Source: Pseudomonas sp. MWU15-20650
Lineage (GTDB): Bacteria > Pseudomonadota > Gammaproteobacteria > Pseudomonadales > Pseudomonadaceae
Reading direction: 5' to 3'
Assembly: GCF_023242475.1 (NCBI RefSeq)
Contig: NZ_JALJFG010000035.1
Location: 1 to 64,000 of the forward strand
DNA length: 64,000 nt
Each line of letters opens with the position of its first letter. Within the stretch, counting starts at the first letter, position 1. A program made the position numbers and the translations under genes. Under the pieces are notes generated by a model that saw only the letters and a program-made list of their open reading frames with translations, did no database searches and was not told the origin of the DNA. This document shows positions 42,086-51,593 of this stretch, in pieces.

Positions 42086-44194
42086 ATGTCCCAGGCTATT
42101 CGCGACAACCTCAAGCGCCTGCTGGCGCCGCGTCACTTGGCTTTCGTCGGCGGGCGCAGCATGGCGCGCGCCCTCAAGCGTTGCGCCGATGGTGGCTTTA
42201 CCGGGCCGATGTGGCTGGTCAACCCGCAGCACGACTACCTCGATGGCATTCCTTGTGTACGCCGTATCGCTGATCTGCCGTGCGGCCCGGACGCGGTGTT
42301 TATCGCCACCAACCGCGAGCTCACACTGACCTGCGTCGCCGAACTCGCCGCCATCGGCTGCGGTGGCGCGATCTGTTACGCCTCGGGCTTTGCCGAAACC
42401 GGTGCCGCCGGTGCTGCGTTGCAGCAGCAACTGGTGCAAGCGGCGGGGGACATGGCCCTGCTCGGCCCCAACTGCTATGGCCTGTTGGACTACCTGCACA
42501 GCTCGGCATTGTGGCCGGTGGCCCATGGCGGCAAAGCGGTCGAGAAGGGCGTGGCAGTCCTGACCCAAAGCGGCAACTTTGCCTATAACCTGTCGATGAG
42601 CGACCGCTCGTTGCCGGTGGCTTATATGGCCTCGGTGGGTAATCAGGCGCAGTTGGGCATTGCCGAGTTGATGGAGGTGTTGCTCGATGAGCCGCGTGTC
42701 ACCGCCATCGGCTTGCACCTGGAAGGCTTGAAGAATGTGCCCGGTTTTGCCCGCGCCGCACACAAGGCGCTGGAGAAGGGCATTCCGATTATTGCGTTGA
42801 AAACCGGTGTGTCGCAGATCGGCGCCGAGCTGGCGTTGAGTCATACCAGTTCGTTGTCCGGCTCGGATGCGCTGTACGACAGCCTGTTTGCCCGCCTGGG
42901 GGTGATCCGAGTCAGTGGGCCGGTGAGTTTTGTCGAGACCCTGAAAGCCGCGGCGTGCGGCAACCTGCCAGTGGGCAACCACCTGATAGCGCTGGCCTGC
43001 TCCGGTGGCGATGCAGGGCTGATTGCCGATTACGCTGAACGCAACCATCTGGCCTTGCCAAAACTGGACGAAGGCCAGCGCGGTGAGCTGGCGCAAGTGC
43101 TGCCCAGCTACGCCAACCTGGTCAACCCGCTGGACTTCACCACCGCCATCTGGGGCGACCGTGATGCGCTCACCCGCATGCTCGACACCGCCCTGCGCAC
43201 CGATGCCGATGCGGCCATGCTGGTGCTTGATTATCCGGCGCAGTTTACCGGCGAACGCAAGGAGTGCGACCTGCTGCTGGAGCTGTTTTGCGCGGCGCTC
43301 CGCCGCCATGGCAAGACGGGTTTCGTCACCTCGGCGTTCCCCGAATTGCTGCCGGCTCACGCCCGAGAACACCTGCATGCGCAAGGCATTGCCGCGTTGC
43401 AAGGGGTGGAGGATGCACTCGCTGCCTGGGGGCGCATTGCCGATTACCAGAGCCATCGCCGTGTGTTGTTGGAGCGCGGCGAGTCGATCCTCGAACCCTT
43501 GTGCCCGCAAGCACTGGAAGGCCAAGGTCCGGTTCTGGATGAGTGGGCTTCAAAGCAGCGGTTACGCGCCTTCGGCTTGACCACGCCAACGGGTGTATTA
43601 ACGACGCCGGAGCGGGCGATGGCGGATGCAGAGCGGTTGGGTTACCCACTGGTACTCAAGGCGGTCAGCGCTGATCTGCCGCATAAAACCGAAGCCGGTG
43701 CCGTGGTGCTGAATCTGCAAAACGGCGTCGCCCTGACGCACGCGTTGCAGCGGATGCGTGAACAAATCGCCGCGTATGCACCGGGCGTTATCGTCGATCA
43801 ACTGCTCCTGGAGTCGATGGCCACACCGCCCCTGGCTGAGCTGATTGTCGGGATCAAGCGTGAGAACGGCTTCGGCCTGGCCTTGGTGATTGGCGCCGGC
43901 GGTATTTGGGTGGAGCTGCTCAAGGACAGCCGCAGCCTGCTGCTACCGACCACCGATGCTGCCATCCGCAATGCCGTGCTCAGCCTGCGCAGCGCTGCGC
44001 TGTTGCAAGGGTTTCGCGGGCGCGAAATGGCGGATATGGACGCCTTGGTGGCGGCCATTCGCGCGGTGGCCGACTACGCGTGTGCCAACGCCGAACAGTT
44101 GCTGGAACTGGATGTAAACCCATTGTTGGTCAATGCCCAGGGCGCTACGGCGGTCGATGCATTGATTCGTCTAGGAGATGAACATGCACGATAA
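42086..44194 (+). CDS. NDP-forming acyl-CoA synthetase (fused alpha-beta, ACD/Pat-like)
   Basis: A 702-residue fused acyl-CoA synthetase. Residues 1-125 form the CoA-binding Rossmann domain (LAPRHLAFVGGRSMARALKR); about 145-460 are the two succinyl-CoA-ligase-like domains (GVAVLTQSGNFAYNLSMSD, ALSHTSSLSGSDALYDSLFA); and about 485-700 an ATP-grasp domain (AERLGYPLVLKAVSADLPHK, FGLALVIGAGGIWVELLKDS, DVNPLLVNAQG). Such enzymes activate acids with ATP through a phosphohistidine intermediate. ATG at 42086 after GGAGAACGCTT. The 3' end overlaps the TPP-enzyme start by 11 bases, showing tight coupling. Confidence 0.9.
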   Translation: MSQAIRDNLKRLLAPRHLAFVGGRSMARALKRCADGGFTGPMWLVNPQHDYLDGIPCVRRIADLPCGPDAVFIATNRELTLTCVAELAAIGCGGAICYASGFAETGAAGAALQQQLVQAAGDMALLGPNCYGLLDYLHSSALWPVAHGGKAVEKGVAVLTQSGNFAYNLSMSDRSLPVAYMASVGNQAQLGIAELMEVLLDEPRVTAIGLHLEGLKNVPGFARAAHKALEKGIPIIALKTGVSQIGAELALSHTSSLSGSDALYDSLFARLGVIRVSGPVSFVETLKAAACGNLPVGNHLIALACSGGDAGLIADYAERNHLALPKLDEGQRGELAQVLPSYANLVNPLDFTTAIWGDRDALTRMLDTALRTDADAAMLVLDYPAQFTGERKECDLLLELFCAALRRHGKTGFVTSAFPELLPAHAREHLHAQGIAALQGVEDALAAWGRIADYQSHRRVLLERGESILEPLCPQALEGQGPVLDEWASKQRLRAFGLTTPTGVLTTPERAMADAERLGYPLVLKAVSADLPHKTEAGAVVLNLQNGVALTHALQRMREQIAAYAPGVIVDQLLLESMATPPLAELIVGIKRENGFGLALVIGAGGIWVELLKDSRSLLLPTTDAAIRNAVLSLRSAALLQGFRGREMADMDALVAAIRAVADYACANAEQLLELDVNPLLVNAQGATAVDALIRLGDEHAR

Positions 44195-45791
44195 TACTCT
44201 GACCGGTGGCCAGGCCCTGGTGCGGTTGCTGGCCAACTATGGCGTCGACACGGTATTCGGCATTCCGGGCGTGCATACCCTGGAGCTGTATCGCGGCTTG
44301 CCCGGCAGCGGCATTCGCCACGTGCTGACCCGTCATGAACAGGGCGCCGGTTTTATGGCCGACGGTTATGCACGGGTCAGTGGCAAACCGGGCGTGTGCT
44401 TTGTGATCACCGGCCCCGGCGTCACCAATGCCGCAACCGCCATCGGCCAAGCCTATGCCGACTCGATCCCGATGCTGGTGATTTCCAGCGTCAACCACAC
44501 CGCCAGTCTCGGCAAAGGCTGGGGCAGCCTGCATGAAACCCAGGACCAACGCGCGATCACGGCGCCCATCACGGCGTTTTCTGCGGTGGCGCTCAGCGCC
44601 GAAGATTTGCCGGAGCTGGTCGCGCGGGCTTACGCAGTGTTCGACAGCGAACGGCCACGCCCGGTGCATATCTCGGTGCCGCTGGATGTGTTGGCCGCGC
44701 CGATCAAGCGCGACTGGAGCAACGACGTCGTCCGCCGCCCGGGGCGCGGCCTGCCATCGGCCGAGGTGCTCGATCAGGCCGTGGCCAAACTGGTGGCGGC
44801 CAAACGGCCGATGATCATTGCCGGTGGGGGCGCGCTGGCGGCGGGCGCGGCATTGCAGCGCTTGAGCACGCGTTTGGCCGCGCCGTTTTTCACCAGTGTC
44901 GCAGGTAAGGGCTTGCTGCCGATCGATGCCCCGCTGAATGCCGGTGCCAGTCTGTGTGTCGAGCACGGCTGGCAACTGATCAGCGAGGCGGACGTGGTGT
45001 TGGCGGTCGGTACGGAAATGGCCGACACCGACTATTGGCGCGAGCGTTTACCGATCAAGGGCGAGCTGCTGCGAGTGGATATCGACCCGCGTAAATTCAA
45101 TGATGTTTACCCCTGTGCCGTGGCGCTGCGGGGGGATGCGCAGCAGACGTTGCTGGCGTTGCTGGAGCGCCTGCCACCGGTGCCACGCGACGATGAGCGC
45201 GCCATGCAGGCAGTGGCGACCTTGCACCGGGCGATCGCGCAGGGGCATGGTCCATTGCAGAGCCTCCACCAAGCCATTCTTGCGCGCATCGCGGCCGAAC
45301 TGCCTGCCAACGCCTTCATCAGCAGCGACATGACCCAACTGGCCTATACCGGCAACTACGCCTTCCCCAGCCGAGCGCCCCGGAGCTGGTTGCATCCCAC
45401 GGGCTACGGCACCTTGGGCTACGGCCTGCCGGCGGGCATCGGCGCCAAGTTCGGCGCGCCGCAACGGCCGGGCCTGGTGCTGGTGGGCGACGGTGGCTTT
45501 CTTTATACCGCCCAGGAACTGGCGACCGCCGTCGAAGAACTGGACAGCCCGCTGGTGGTGTTGCTGTGGAACAACGATGCCCTGGGGCAGATCCGTGACG
45601 ACATGCTGGAGCTGCACATCGAGCCCATTGGCGTGCTGCCGCGTAACCCGGATTTTGCACTGTTCGCCCAGGCGTTCGGCTGCACGGTGAACCAGCCGCA
45701 AAACCTGGATGAATTGCAGACGGACTTGCGCAATGCCTTCACACGCAATGGCGTGACGTTGATCGAGTTGAAACATGCCTGTGCCTGTTGA
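44184..45791 (+). CDS. Thiamine-diphosphate-dependent 2-oxoacid decarboxylase (AruI-like)
   Basis: A 535-residue TPP enzyme of the acetolactate-synthase/benzoylformate-decarboxylase superfamily. The N-terminal PYR domain has the catalytic Glu in HVLTRHEQGAGFMADGYARV near residue 51; the C-terminal PP domain has the Mg-TPP motif starting VGDGGFLYTAQEL and ending LLWNNDALGQI near 435-475. FGIPGVHTLELYRGLP and the sequence overall recall AruI, which decarboxylates 5-guanidino-2-oxopentanoate in arginine catabolism. I give no symbol because the context differs. AGGAG stands 6 bases before the ATG at 44184; the ATG at 44178 directly abuts it. It overlaps the preceding gene by 11 bases. Confidence 0.85.
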   Translation: MHDNTLTGGQALVRLLANYGVDTVFGIPGVHTLELYRGLPGSGIRHVLTRHEQGAGFMADGYARVSGKPGVCFVITGPGVTNAATAIGQAYADSIPMLVISSVNHTASLGKGWGSLHETQDQRAITAPITAFSAVALSAEDLPELVARAYAVFDSERPRPVHISVPLDVLAAPIKRDWSNDVVRRPGRGLPSAEVLDQAVAKLVAAKRPMIIAGGGALAAGAALQRLSTRLAAPFFTSVAGKGLLPIDAPLNAGASLCVEHGWQLISEADVVLAVGTEMADTDYWRERLPIKGELLRVDIDPRKFNDVYPCAVALRGDAQQTLLALLERLPPVPRDDERAMQAVATLHRAIAQGHGPLQSLHQAILARIAAELPANAFISSDMTQLAYTGNYAFPSRAPRSWLHPTGYGTLGYGLPAGIGAKFGAPQRPGLVLVGDGGFLYTAQELATAVEELDSPLVVLLWNNDALGQIRDDMLELHIEPIGVLPRNPDFALFAQAFGCTVNQPQNLDELQTDLRNAFTRNGVTLIELKHACAC

Positions 45792-45810
45792 CCTTTAGAG
45801 GAGCAAGACC

Positions 45811-47397
45811 ATGAGCGAAAACAACAACAACATGACTCAAGCGATGCACCGACGGGACTTTCTCAAACACAGCGCCGTGGCCGGCGCGGTGGCGGCGGCG
45901 TTGTCCATGGGCCTGCCATTGCACGCCTTTGCCGAAGACGCCACGCCTAAACCTGGCGGCGTGCTGCGCCTGGGCCTGGCCGGAGGCAGCACCACCGATT
46001 CACGCGACCCGGGCTCCTGGGTCGACACCTTCACCTTCGTCGGCTTCTCGGCGGTGTACAACACGCTGACCGAAATTGCCGTGGATGGCAGCGCGATTCC
46101 CGAACTGGCCGAGCGTTTTGAGTCCACCCCGGATGCGCGAGTGTGGACCTTCCACCTGCGCCCCGGCGTGACCTTCCATAACGGCAAAAGCCTCACCGCC
46201 GAAGACGTGGTGGTGTCGATCAATCACCACCTGAGCAAGGACTCCACCTCGGCGGCCAAGACTGTACTCGGCGATGTGGCCAGTGTCAGCGCCAACGGCC
46301 GCGATGCGGTGGTGTTCGAGCTGCACTCGGGGAATGCGGATTTTGCCTATGTGGTTGCCGACTACCACTTGGTCATCATGCCCGCCAAGGACGGCGCGGC
46401 CGACTGGCAGGCCGGCGTGGGCACCAGCGGTTATCGCCTCAAAAGCTTCGAGCCCGGTGTGCGCATGGACCTGGAACGTAACCCCGACTACTGGAAACCG
46501 GGGCGCGCGCATTTCGCCAGCGCCGAACTGCTCGCCATCGCCGACGGGGCTGCACGGGTCAATGCGCTGGTGACCGGGCAGGTGGACGTGATCAATAAGG
46601 TCGACTTGAAAACCGTGGCCTTGCTCAAGCGCAATGCCAACCTGGTCATCGAAGAAACCAAGGGCGCCCAGCATTACACCTTCCCGATGCTGTGCGACAG
46701 CAACGAATTCAAGAACAACGACATCCGCATGGCCATGAAGCATGCAATCAACCGCGAAACCTTGCTCGCCTCGGTGCTGTACGGCTACGGCCTGGTGGGC
46801 AACGACCACCCGATCCAGCCCGGTAGCCGTTTTATCAATGCGGCGCTTACGCAACGCACCTACGATCCGGACAAATCACGCTTCTACCTGCGCAAGGCCG
46901 GTGTGGAATCGCTCAAGGTGCGGCTGCAAGCGTCTGACGCCGCCTACACCGGTGCGGTGGATGCCTCGGTGTTGTTCAAGGAACAGGCGCGCCAGGCCGG
47001 TATCGACATAGACGTGGTGCGCGAACCGGCCGATGGGTACTTCTCCAACGTGTGGATGAAGCAACCGTTCACCACCTCGTTCTGGTACAGCAGCCTGACC
47101 GCCGACCGTATGTTCAGTATCGGCTACGCCAAGGGCGCGGCCTGGAACGAAACCCACTGGGACAATGCCCGTTTCAACCAACTGCTGACCGCTGCCCGTG
47201 GCGAGATGAACACGCCGTTGCGCCAGGAGATGTACAACGAAATGCAGGCCCTGTGCCGGGACGATGGCGGGGCGATTGTGCCGCTGTTTGCCAGCTCTGT
47301 GGCGGCGCGTTCGAAGCGGGTCAATCATGGGCCCTTGACCGCACCTTATGGCGAGTTGGATGGGTTGCGCTTGATCGAACGGTGGTGGCAAGCCTGA
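45811..47397 (+). CDS. Periplasmic substrate-binding protein, peptide/opine/nickel class (SBP_bac_5), Tat-exported
   Basis: A 528-residue extracytoplasmic binding protein. The N-terminus MHRRDFLKHSAVAGAVAAAL carries a twin-arginine motif (RRDFLK), unusual for this class, and the mature protein starts after about HAFAE. The family signature is at LRPGVTFHNGKSLTAEDVVV near residues 112-131, and the body spans the two-lobed SBP_bac_5 fold used for di/oligopeptides, opines, glutathione or nickel. ATG at 45811 after GAGGAGCAAGACC. It is followed by two permeases and one double ATPase, giving a complete ABC importer. The ligand is unknown but is probably the substrate catabolised by the operon. Confidence 0.92.
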   Translation: MSENNNNMTQAMHRRDFLKHSAVAGAVAAALSMGLPLHAFAEDATPKPGGVLRLGLAGGSTTDSRDPGSWVDTFTFVGFSAVYNTLTEIAVDGSAIPELAERFESTPDARVWTFHLRPGVTFHNGKSLTAEDVVVSINHHLSKDSTSAAKTVLGDVASVSANGRDAVVFELHSGNADFAYVVADYHLVIMPAKDGAADWQAGVGTSGYRLKSFEPGVRMDLERNPDYWKPGRAHFASAELLAIADGAARVNALVTGQVDVINKVDLKTVALLKRNANLVIEETKGAQHYTFPMLCDSNEFKNNDIRMAMKHAINRETLLASVLYGYGLVGNDHPIQPGSRFINAALTQRTYDPDKSRFYLRKAGVESLKVRLQASDAAYTGAVDASVLFKEQARQAGIDIDVVREPADGYFSNVWMKQPFTTSFWYSSLTADRMFSIGYAKGAAWNETHWDNARFNQLLTAARGEMNTPLRQEMYNEMQALCRDDGGAIVPLFASSVAARSKRVNHGPLTAPYGELDGLRLIERWWQA

Positions 47398-47408
47398 GGA
47401 GCAGCGTT

Positions 47409-48368
47409 ATGAATAGCTTGTTCAAGCTGATCCTTCAGCGCCTGGCCCTCGGCGTGCTGTCGTTGCTCGCCGTGTCGGTGATCATCTTCCTCGCCGTGGG
47501 CCTGTTGCCGGGCGATATCGCCCAGGCCATGCTTGGCCAGTCCGCCACGCCGGAGACGGTGGCGGCCTTTCGGGCGCAATTGGGGTTGGATTTGCCGCCG
47601 CTGACGCGCTTCGTGCACTGGCTGATGCGCCTGCTGCACGGCGACCTGGGCGCGTCGCTGGCCAATCAACGGCCCATCGCCGAGTTGATCGGTGCACGGT
47701 TGGGCAACACCCTGAGCCTGGCCGCCTTGGCGGCATGGGTCTCGGTGCCCACTGCATTGGTGCTGGGGATGCTGGCGGCGTTGTACCGCAACAGCTGGTT
47801 CGACCGCCTGCTCAATACCTCGGCATTGAGCGCGGTGTCGTTCCCCGAGTTCTTTGTCGCCTACCTGCTGATCCTGGTGTTCTCGGTGAAACTGGGCTGG
47901 TTTCCCAGCCTGTCCAACCTGGCCCCGGATGCGTCGTTCGCTACGATCCTGGAACGTTCGGTATTGCCGGTGGCCACGCTGAGCCTGGTGGTGGTGGCGC
48001 AGATGATGCGCATGACCCGTGCCTCGCTGATCAACCTGCTGGCCAGCCCTTATATCGAGATGGCGCGACTCAAGGGTATCAGCCCATCGCGGATTATCTG
48101 GCGGCACGCCTTGCCCAACGCCTTGGCGCCGATTATCAACGTGGTGGCGCTGAACCTGGCGTACCTGGTGGTGGGCGTGGTGGTGGTCGAAGTGGTGTTT
48201 GTGTACCCGGGGCTTGGCCAACTGCTGGTGGATTCGGTGTCCAAGCGCGACATCCCGGTGGTGCAGGCTTGCAGCCTGATCTTTGCCGCCACTTACATCC
48301 TGCTCAATACCGGGGCGGACGTGTTGTCCATCGCCAGTAACCCACGCCTGATGCATCCGAAGGGGTAG
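47409..48368 (+). CDS. ABC transporter permease, DppB/OppB type
   Basis: A 319-residue inner-membrane permease of the dipeptide/opine importer. It begins LILQRLALGVLSLLAVSVII, the conserved DppB start, has a periplasmic loop (ATPETVAAFRAQLGLDLPP) and six hydrophobic segments. The EAA-like coupling motif is EMARLKGISPSRIIWRHALP near residues 218-237, which contacts the ATPase. ATG at 47409 follows GAGGAG; the longer upstream frame overlaps the binding-protein gene and is rejected. The next permease gene follows 3 bases after the stop. Confidence 0.93.
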   Translation: MNSLFKLILQRLALGVLSLLAVSVIIFLAVGLLPGDIAQAMLGQSATPETVAAFRAQLGLDLPPLTRFVHWLMRLLHGDLGASLANQRPIAELIGARLGNTLSLAALAAWVSVPTALVLGMLAALYRNSWFDRLLNTSALSAVSFPEFFVAYLLILVFSVKLGWFPSLSNLAPDASFATILERSVLPVATLSLVVVAQMMRMTRASLINLLASPYIEMARLKGISPSRIIWRHALPNALAPIINVVALNLAYLVVGVVVVEVVFVYPGLGQLLVDSVSKRDIPVVQACSLIFAATYILLNTGADVLSIASNPRLMHPKG

Positions 48369-48371
48369 ACC

Positions 48372-49199
48372 ATGCGCCTGTTGACCCAATTGGCCCGGGC
48401 GCCGTTGAGCGCCCAGTTCGGCCTGCTGATCATTGTGTTGTACATCGGGGTGGCGGTATTTGCGCCGTTGCTGGCGCCCTATGGCGAAACCCAAGTGGTG
48501 GGCGAGGGCTTCGCGCCCTGGAGCGGCCAGTTCCTGCTGGGTACCGATAACCTGGGGCGCGACCTGTTCAGCCGCCTGGTGTACGGCGCGCGCAATACCC
48601 TGGGCATTGCGTTCCTGACCACCACACTGGCGTTTGTGCTGGGCGGTTTGAGCGGGCTGGTCGCGGCGATCAGAGGTGGCTGGATCGATCAGGGCTTGTC
48701 GCGGGTGGTGGATATTCTCATGGCCATCCCGCAGTTGATCTTCGCCCTGTTGATCCTCAGCGTGGTGGGCACCAACGCTACATCGCTGGTGCTGGTGATC
48801 GCGCTGCTGGATTCGACGCGGGTGTTTCGCCTGGCCCGTGCGGTGGCGATGACCGTGGTGGTGCAGGACTTTGTCGAAGCGGCACGGCTGCGTGGGGAAG
48901 GGCTTTGGTGGCTGGTGACGCGCGAAGTGCTGCCCAATGCCGCCGCGCCGCTGATTGCCGAGTTCGGCTTGCGCTTCTGCTTTGTGTTCCTGTTTATCAG
49001 CGCGCTGTCGTTCCTTGGCCTGGGCATTCAACCGCCGACCGCCGATTGGGGCAGCATGGTGCGTGACAACGCGGTGTTGATCACCTTCGGTGATATCAGC
49101 CCACTGCTGCCGGCCTTGGCGGTGGCGTTGATTACCGTCAGCGTGAATTTTGTCGTTGACTGGGTGCTGCATCAATCCAGCGGCCTGAAGGAGTGTTGA
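48372..49199 (+). CDS. ABC transporter permease, DppC/OppC type
   Basis: A 275-residue inner-membrane permease that pairs with the DppB-like protein. LLGTDNLGRDLFSRLVYGAR near residues 56-75 is the characteristic DppC N-terminal motif, and DFVEAARLRGEGLWWLVTRE near 165-184 the EAA coupling loop. Six hydrophobic segments are visible; IQPPTADWGSMVRDN near 225 is also typical. ATG at 48372. The dual-ATPase gene starts 2 bases after the stop, so the importer genes are read as one unit. Confidence 0.93.
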   Translation: MRLLTQLARAPLSAQFGLLIIVLYIGVAVFAPLLAPYGETQVVGEGFAPWSGQFLLGTDNLGRDLFSRLVYGARNTLGIAFLTTTLAFVLGGLSGLVAAIRGGWIDQGLSRVVDILMAIPQLIFALLILSVVGTNATSLVLVIALLDSTRVFRLARAVAMTVVVQDFVEAARLRGEGLWWLVTREVLPNAAAPLIAEFGLRFCFVFLFISALSFLGLGIQPPTADWGSMVRDNAVLITFGDISPLLPALAVALITVSVNFVVDWVLHQSSGLKEC

Positions 49200-49201
49200 G
49201 G

Positions 49202-50821
49202 ATGGACAAGCCCTTGCTGGAAATCCGCAACCTGCAGGTCGAGGGGCATTACGAAGGCGCCTGGCATTCGCTGATCAACGGCATCGACCTGACCTTGCAG
49301 CGTGGGGAAGTGCTGGGGTTGATTGGCGAGTCGGGGGCGGGCAAGTCGACGTTGGGCTTGGCCGCGATGGGGTATGCACGGGACGGTTGCCGGATTGTCG
49401 GCGGCTCGGTGAAGTTTGACGGCATTGAGTTGTTGCAGGCCAAGCCCGAGGCGCTGCGCAAATTGCGTGGCCTGCGCATCGCCTATGTCGCACAGAGTGC
49501 GGCAGCGTCGTTCAACCCGGCGCATCGCCTGATCGACCAACATGTGGAAAGCGCCGTGATCAATGGCGGCATCAGCCGTGCCCGCGCCGAGCGTGAAGCG
49601 GTGGCGCTGTACCGTGTGCTGCGCCTGCCCAACCCGCAGAGCATTGGCCAGCGCTATCCGCATCAAGTCTCCGGCGGGCAGTTGCAGCGGGTGATGACGG
49701 CGATGGCCATGGCGTGTCACCCGGACCTGATCATCTTCGACGAACCGACCACGGCCCTCGACGTGACCACACAGATCGAAGTGCTGGCGGCGATTCGTGA
49801 CGCCGTGAAAACCTTCGGCAGCGCTGCGCTCTACATCAGCCATGACTTGGCGGTGGTGGCGCAGATGGCGGACCGCATCATGGTGCTGCGCCACGGCAAA
49901 CGGGTGGAAGAAGCCGACACCCGCAGCATGCTCAGCCAGCCGCAACAGGACTACACCAAGTCCCTGTGGGCGGTACGCAGTTTTCGCACCGAGCCCAAGG
50001 CGTGCCCGGCCCAGGAAGTGCCGCTGCTGGAGCTGCGCCAAGTGTGCGCCAGTTATGGTCACCAACCCGTACTGCATGACGTGTCGATGACGCTGTATCG
50101 CGGCCAGACCTTGGCGGTCATCGGCGAGTCCGGCAGCGGCAAGAGTTCAACCGCGCGCTTGATCACCGGGCTGCTGCCGGCCACGGCGGGGCGGGTGCTG
50201 TATGACGGTGCGGCGCTGCCGGTGGATTTTCGCCGGCGCAGCAAGGAGCAATTGCGGCGCATCCAGATGATCTACCAGATCCCCGACACAGCGTTGAACC
50301 CGCGCCAACGTATCGTCGATATCATCGGCCGGCCGCTGACGTTTTACCTGGGCCTCAAGGGGAAAGCGATGCGCGCGCGGGTGGCGCAGTTGCTGGAGAT
50401 GATCGAACTGGACCCCGCCACCTTCATGGAGCGCCAACCCCGCGAGTTGTCTGGTGGGCAGAAGCAACGTATCTGCATCGCTCGCGCCCTGGCGGCCGAC
50501 CCGCAATTGATTATCTGCGACGAAGTCACTTCGGCCCTCGATCAACTGGTGGCCGAGGGCGTGCTGAAACTGCTCAACCGCATCCAGCAGCAACTCGGTG
50601 TGGCGTATCTGTTTATCACCCACGATGTCGCGACCGTACGTGCGATTGCCGATGAGGTGGTGGTGATGCAGCGCGGTCGCGTAGTCGACCAGGGTAGTCG
50701 CGGCGCGATCTTCACTGCGCCATACCAGGACTACACCGGCCTGCTGTTTTCATCGGAGCCGGAGATGGACCCGGACTGGCTCGACCATCTGCTGGCCCAA
50801 CGGGCGGCGCACACCGTTTGA
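49202..50821 (+). CDS. ABC transporter ATP-binding protein with two fused ATPase domains (DppD-DppF fusion)
   Basis: A 539-residue protein with two complete nucleotide-binding domains. First: Walker A GESGAGKS near residues 42-49, signature VSGGQLQRV, Walker B LIIFDEPTTALD. Second: Walker A GESGSGKSS near 309-317, signature LSGGQKQRI, Walker B LIICDEVTSALD with DEV in place of the more usual DEP. The two halves correspond to DppD and DppF, so one chain supplies both motors, as in GsiA and YejF. ATG at 49202 with AAGGAG upstream. The next gene starts 9 bases later. Confidence 0.93.
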   Translation: MDKPLLEIRNLQVEGHYEGAWHSLINGIDLTLQRGEVLGLIGESGAGKSTLGLAAMGYARDGCRIVGGSVKFDGIELLQAKPEALRKLRGLRIAYVAQSAAASFNPAHRLIDQHVESAVINGGISRARAEREAVALYRVLRLPNPQSIGQRYPHQVSGGQLQRVMTAMAMACHPDLIIFDEPTTALDVTTQIEVLAAIRDAVKTFGSAALYISHDLAVVAQMADRIMVLRHGKRVEEADTRSMLSQPQQDYTKSLWAVRSFRTEPKACPAQEVPLLELRQVCASYGHQPVLHDVSMTLYRGQTLAVIGESGSGKSSTARLITGLLPATAGRVLYDGAALPVDFRRRSKEQLRRIQMIYQIPDTALNPRQRIVDIIGRPLTFYLGLKGKAMRARVAQLLEMIELDPATFMERQPRELSGGQKQRICIARALAADPQLIICDEVTSALDQLVAEGVLKLLNRIQQQLGVAYLFITHDVATVRAIADEVVVMQRGRVVDQGSRGAIFTAPYQDYTGLLFSSEPEMDPDWLDHLLAQRAAHTV

Positions 50822-50830
50822 GGAACTCAT

Positions 50831-51532
50831 ATGAAGGTTTTGATTGTTCACGCCCATCCTGAGCCACAGTCGTTTACCGCCGCGTTGCGCGACCAGGCGG
50901 TGGCCACCTTGGAGGGCCAGGGGCATGAAGTGGCGGTCAGCGATTTGTATGCCATGCAGTGGAACCCGGTGGCGTCGGCCGCGGACTTCTCCACACGGGA
51001 GAATCCCGATTACCTGGTGTATGCCCTGGAGCAGCGCCTGGGGGTGAAAAAGCACTCGATCGCCGCGGATATCCAAGGCGAGCTGGATAAAGTGTTGTGG
51101 GCCGATCTGCTGATCCTCAACTTCCCGATTTTCTGGTTTTCGGCGCCTGCGATGCTCAAGGGCTGGATCGACCGGGTGCTGGTGTCGGGTGTGTGTTACG
51201 GCGGCAAGCGTTTCTACGATCAGGGCGGGCTGGCGGGCAAGCGTGCCTTGGTCACCGTGACCTTGGGCGGGCGCGAGCACATGTTCGGCGAGGGCGCGAT
51301 TCACGGGCCATTGGAGGACATGCTACGGCCTATATTGCGGGGGACATTGGCGTATGTCGGGTATGACGTAGTGGCGCCGTTTGTGGCGTGGCATGTGCCG
51401 TACATCAGCACCGAGGCACGGCAGGAGTTCTTGACGGAATATCAGCAGCGGCTGCAAGGGCTGGCGGATGAGCAGCCTTTGGTGTTTCCGAAACTTGAGC
51501 AATTCGATGAGGCGCTGTACCCCTTAACTTGA
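50831..51532 (+). CDS. NAD(P)H dehydrogenase (quinone), flavodoxin-fold (NQO1/MdaB/KefF-like)
   Basis: A 233-residue flavodoxin-fold reductase. MKVLIVHAHPEPQSFTAALR at the N-terminus is the FMN/FAD phosphate loop of the NQO1-like family; LLILNFPIFWFSAPAMLKGW near residues 94-113 and TVTLGGREHMFGEGAIHGPL near 140-159 are the other flavin-contact segments. It reduces quinones or related electrophiles by two electrons. ATG at 50831 with GAGG about 6 bases upstream. As the last gene of the crotonase-ABC operon it may act on an intermediate or protect against a reactive one (inference). A hairpin follows. Confidence 0.9.
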   Translation: MKVLIVHAHPEPQSFTAALRDQAVATLEGQGHEVAVSDLYAMQWNPVASAADFSTRENPDYLVYALEQRLGVKKHSIAADIQGELDKVLWADLLILNFPIFWFSAPAMLKGWIDRVLVSGVCYGGKRFYDQGGLAGKRALVTVTLGGREHMFGEGAIHGPLEDMLRPILRGTLAYVGYDVVAPFVAWHVPYISTEARQEFLTEYQQRLQGLADEQPLVFPKLEQFDEALYPLT

Positions 51533-51542
51533 CCCCAATAAC

Positions 51543-51585
51543 GATCAACTGTGGGAGGGAGCAAGCGCCTTCCCACATGTTGATC
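51543..51585. terminator. Extended hairpin with REP-like core between convergent genes
   Basis: GATCAAC pairs with GTTGATC at the base, and TGTGGGAGGG with CCTTCCCACA above, around AGCAAGCG. The TGTGGGAGGGAGCAAGCG core is a degenerate REP. TTTACCC follows. It lies between the stops of the quinone reductase and DAHP synthase genes and can serve both. Confidence 0.7.
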
Positions 51586-51593
51586 TTTACCCG

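Noticed and set aside
40073..43525. 1150-codon open frame antisense to the crotonase, dehydrogenase and synthetase genes
   Set aside because: High-GC shadow frame; the sense strand encodes three textbook protein families with ribosome-binding sites and the antisense product shows no family motif.
47346..49175. 609-codon minus-strand frame opposite the ABC permease genes
   Set aside because: Very rich in His/Gln/Arg, the usual antisense signature of membrane proteins in GC-rich DNA; no motif.
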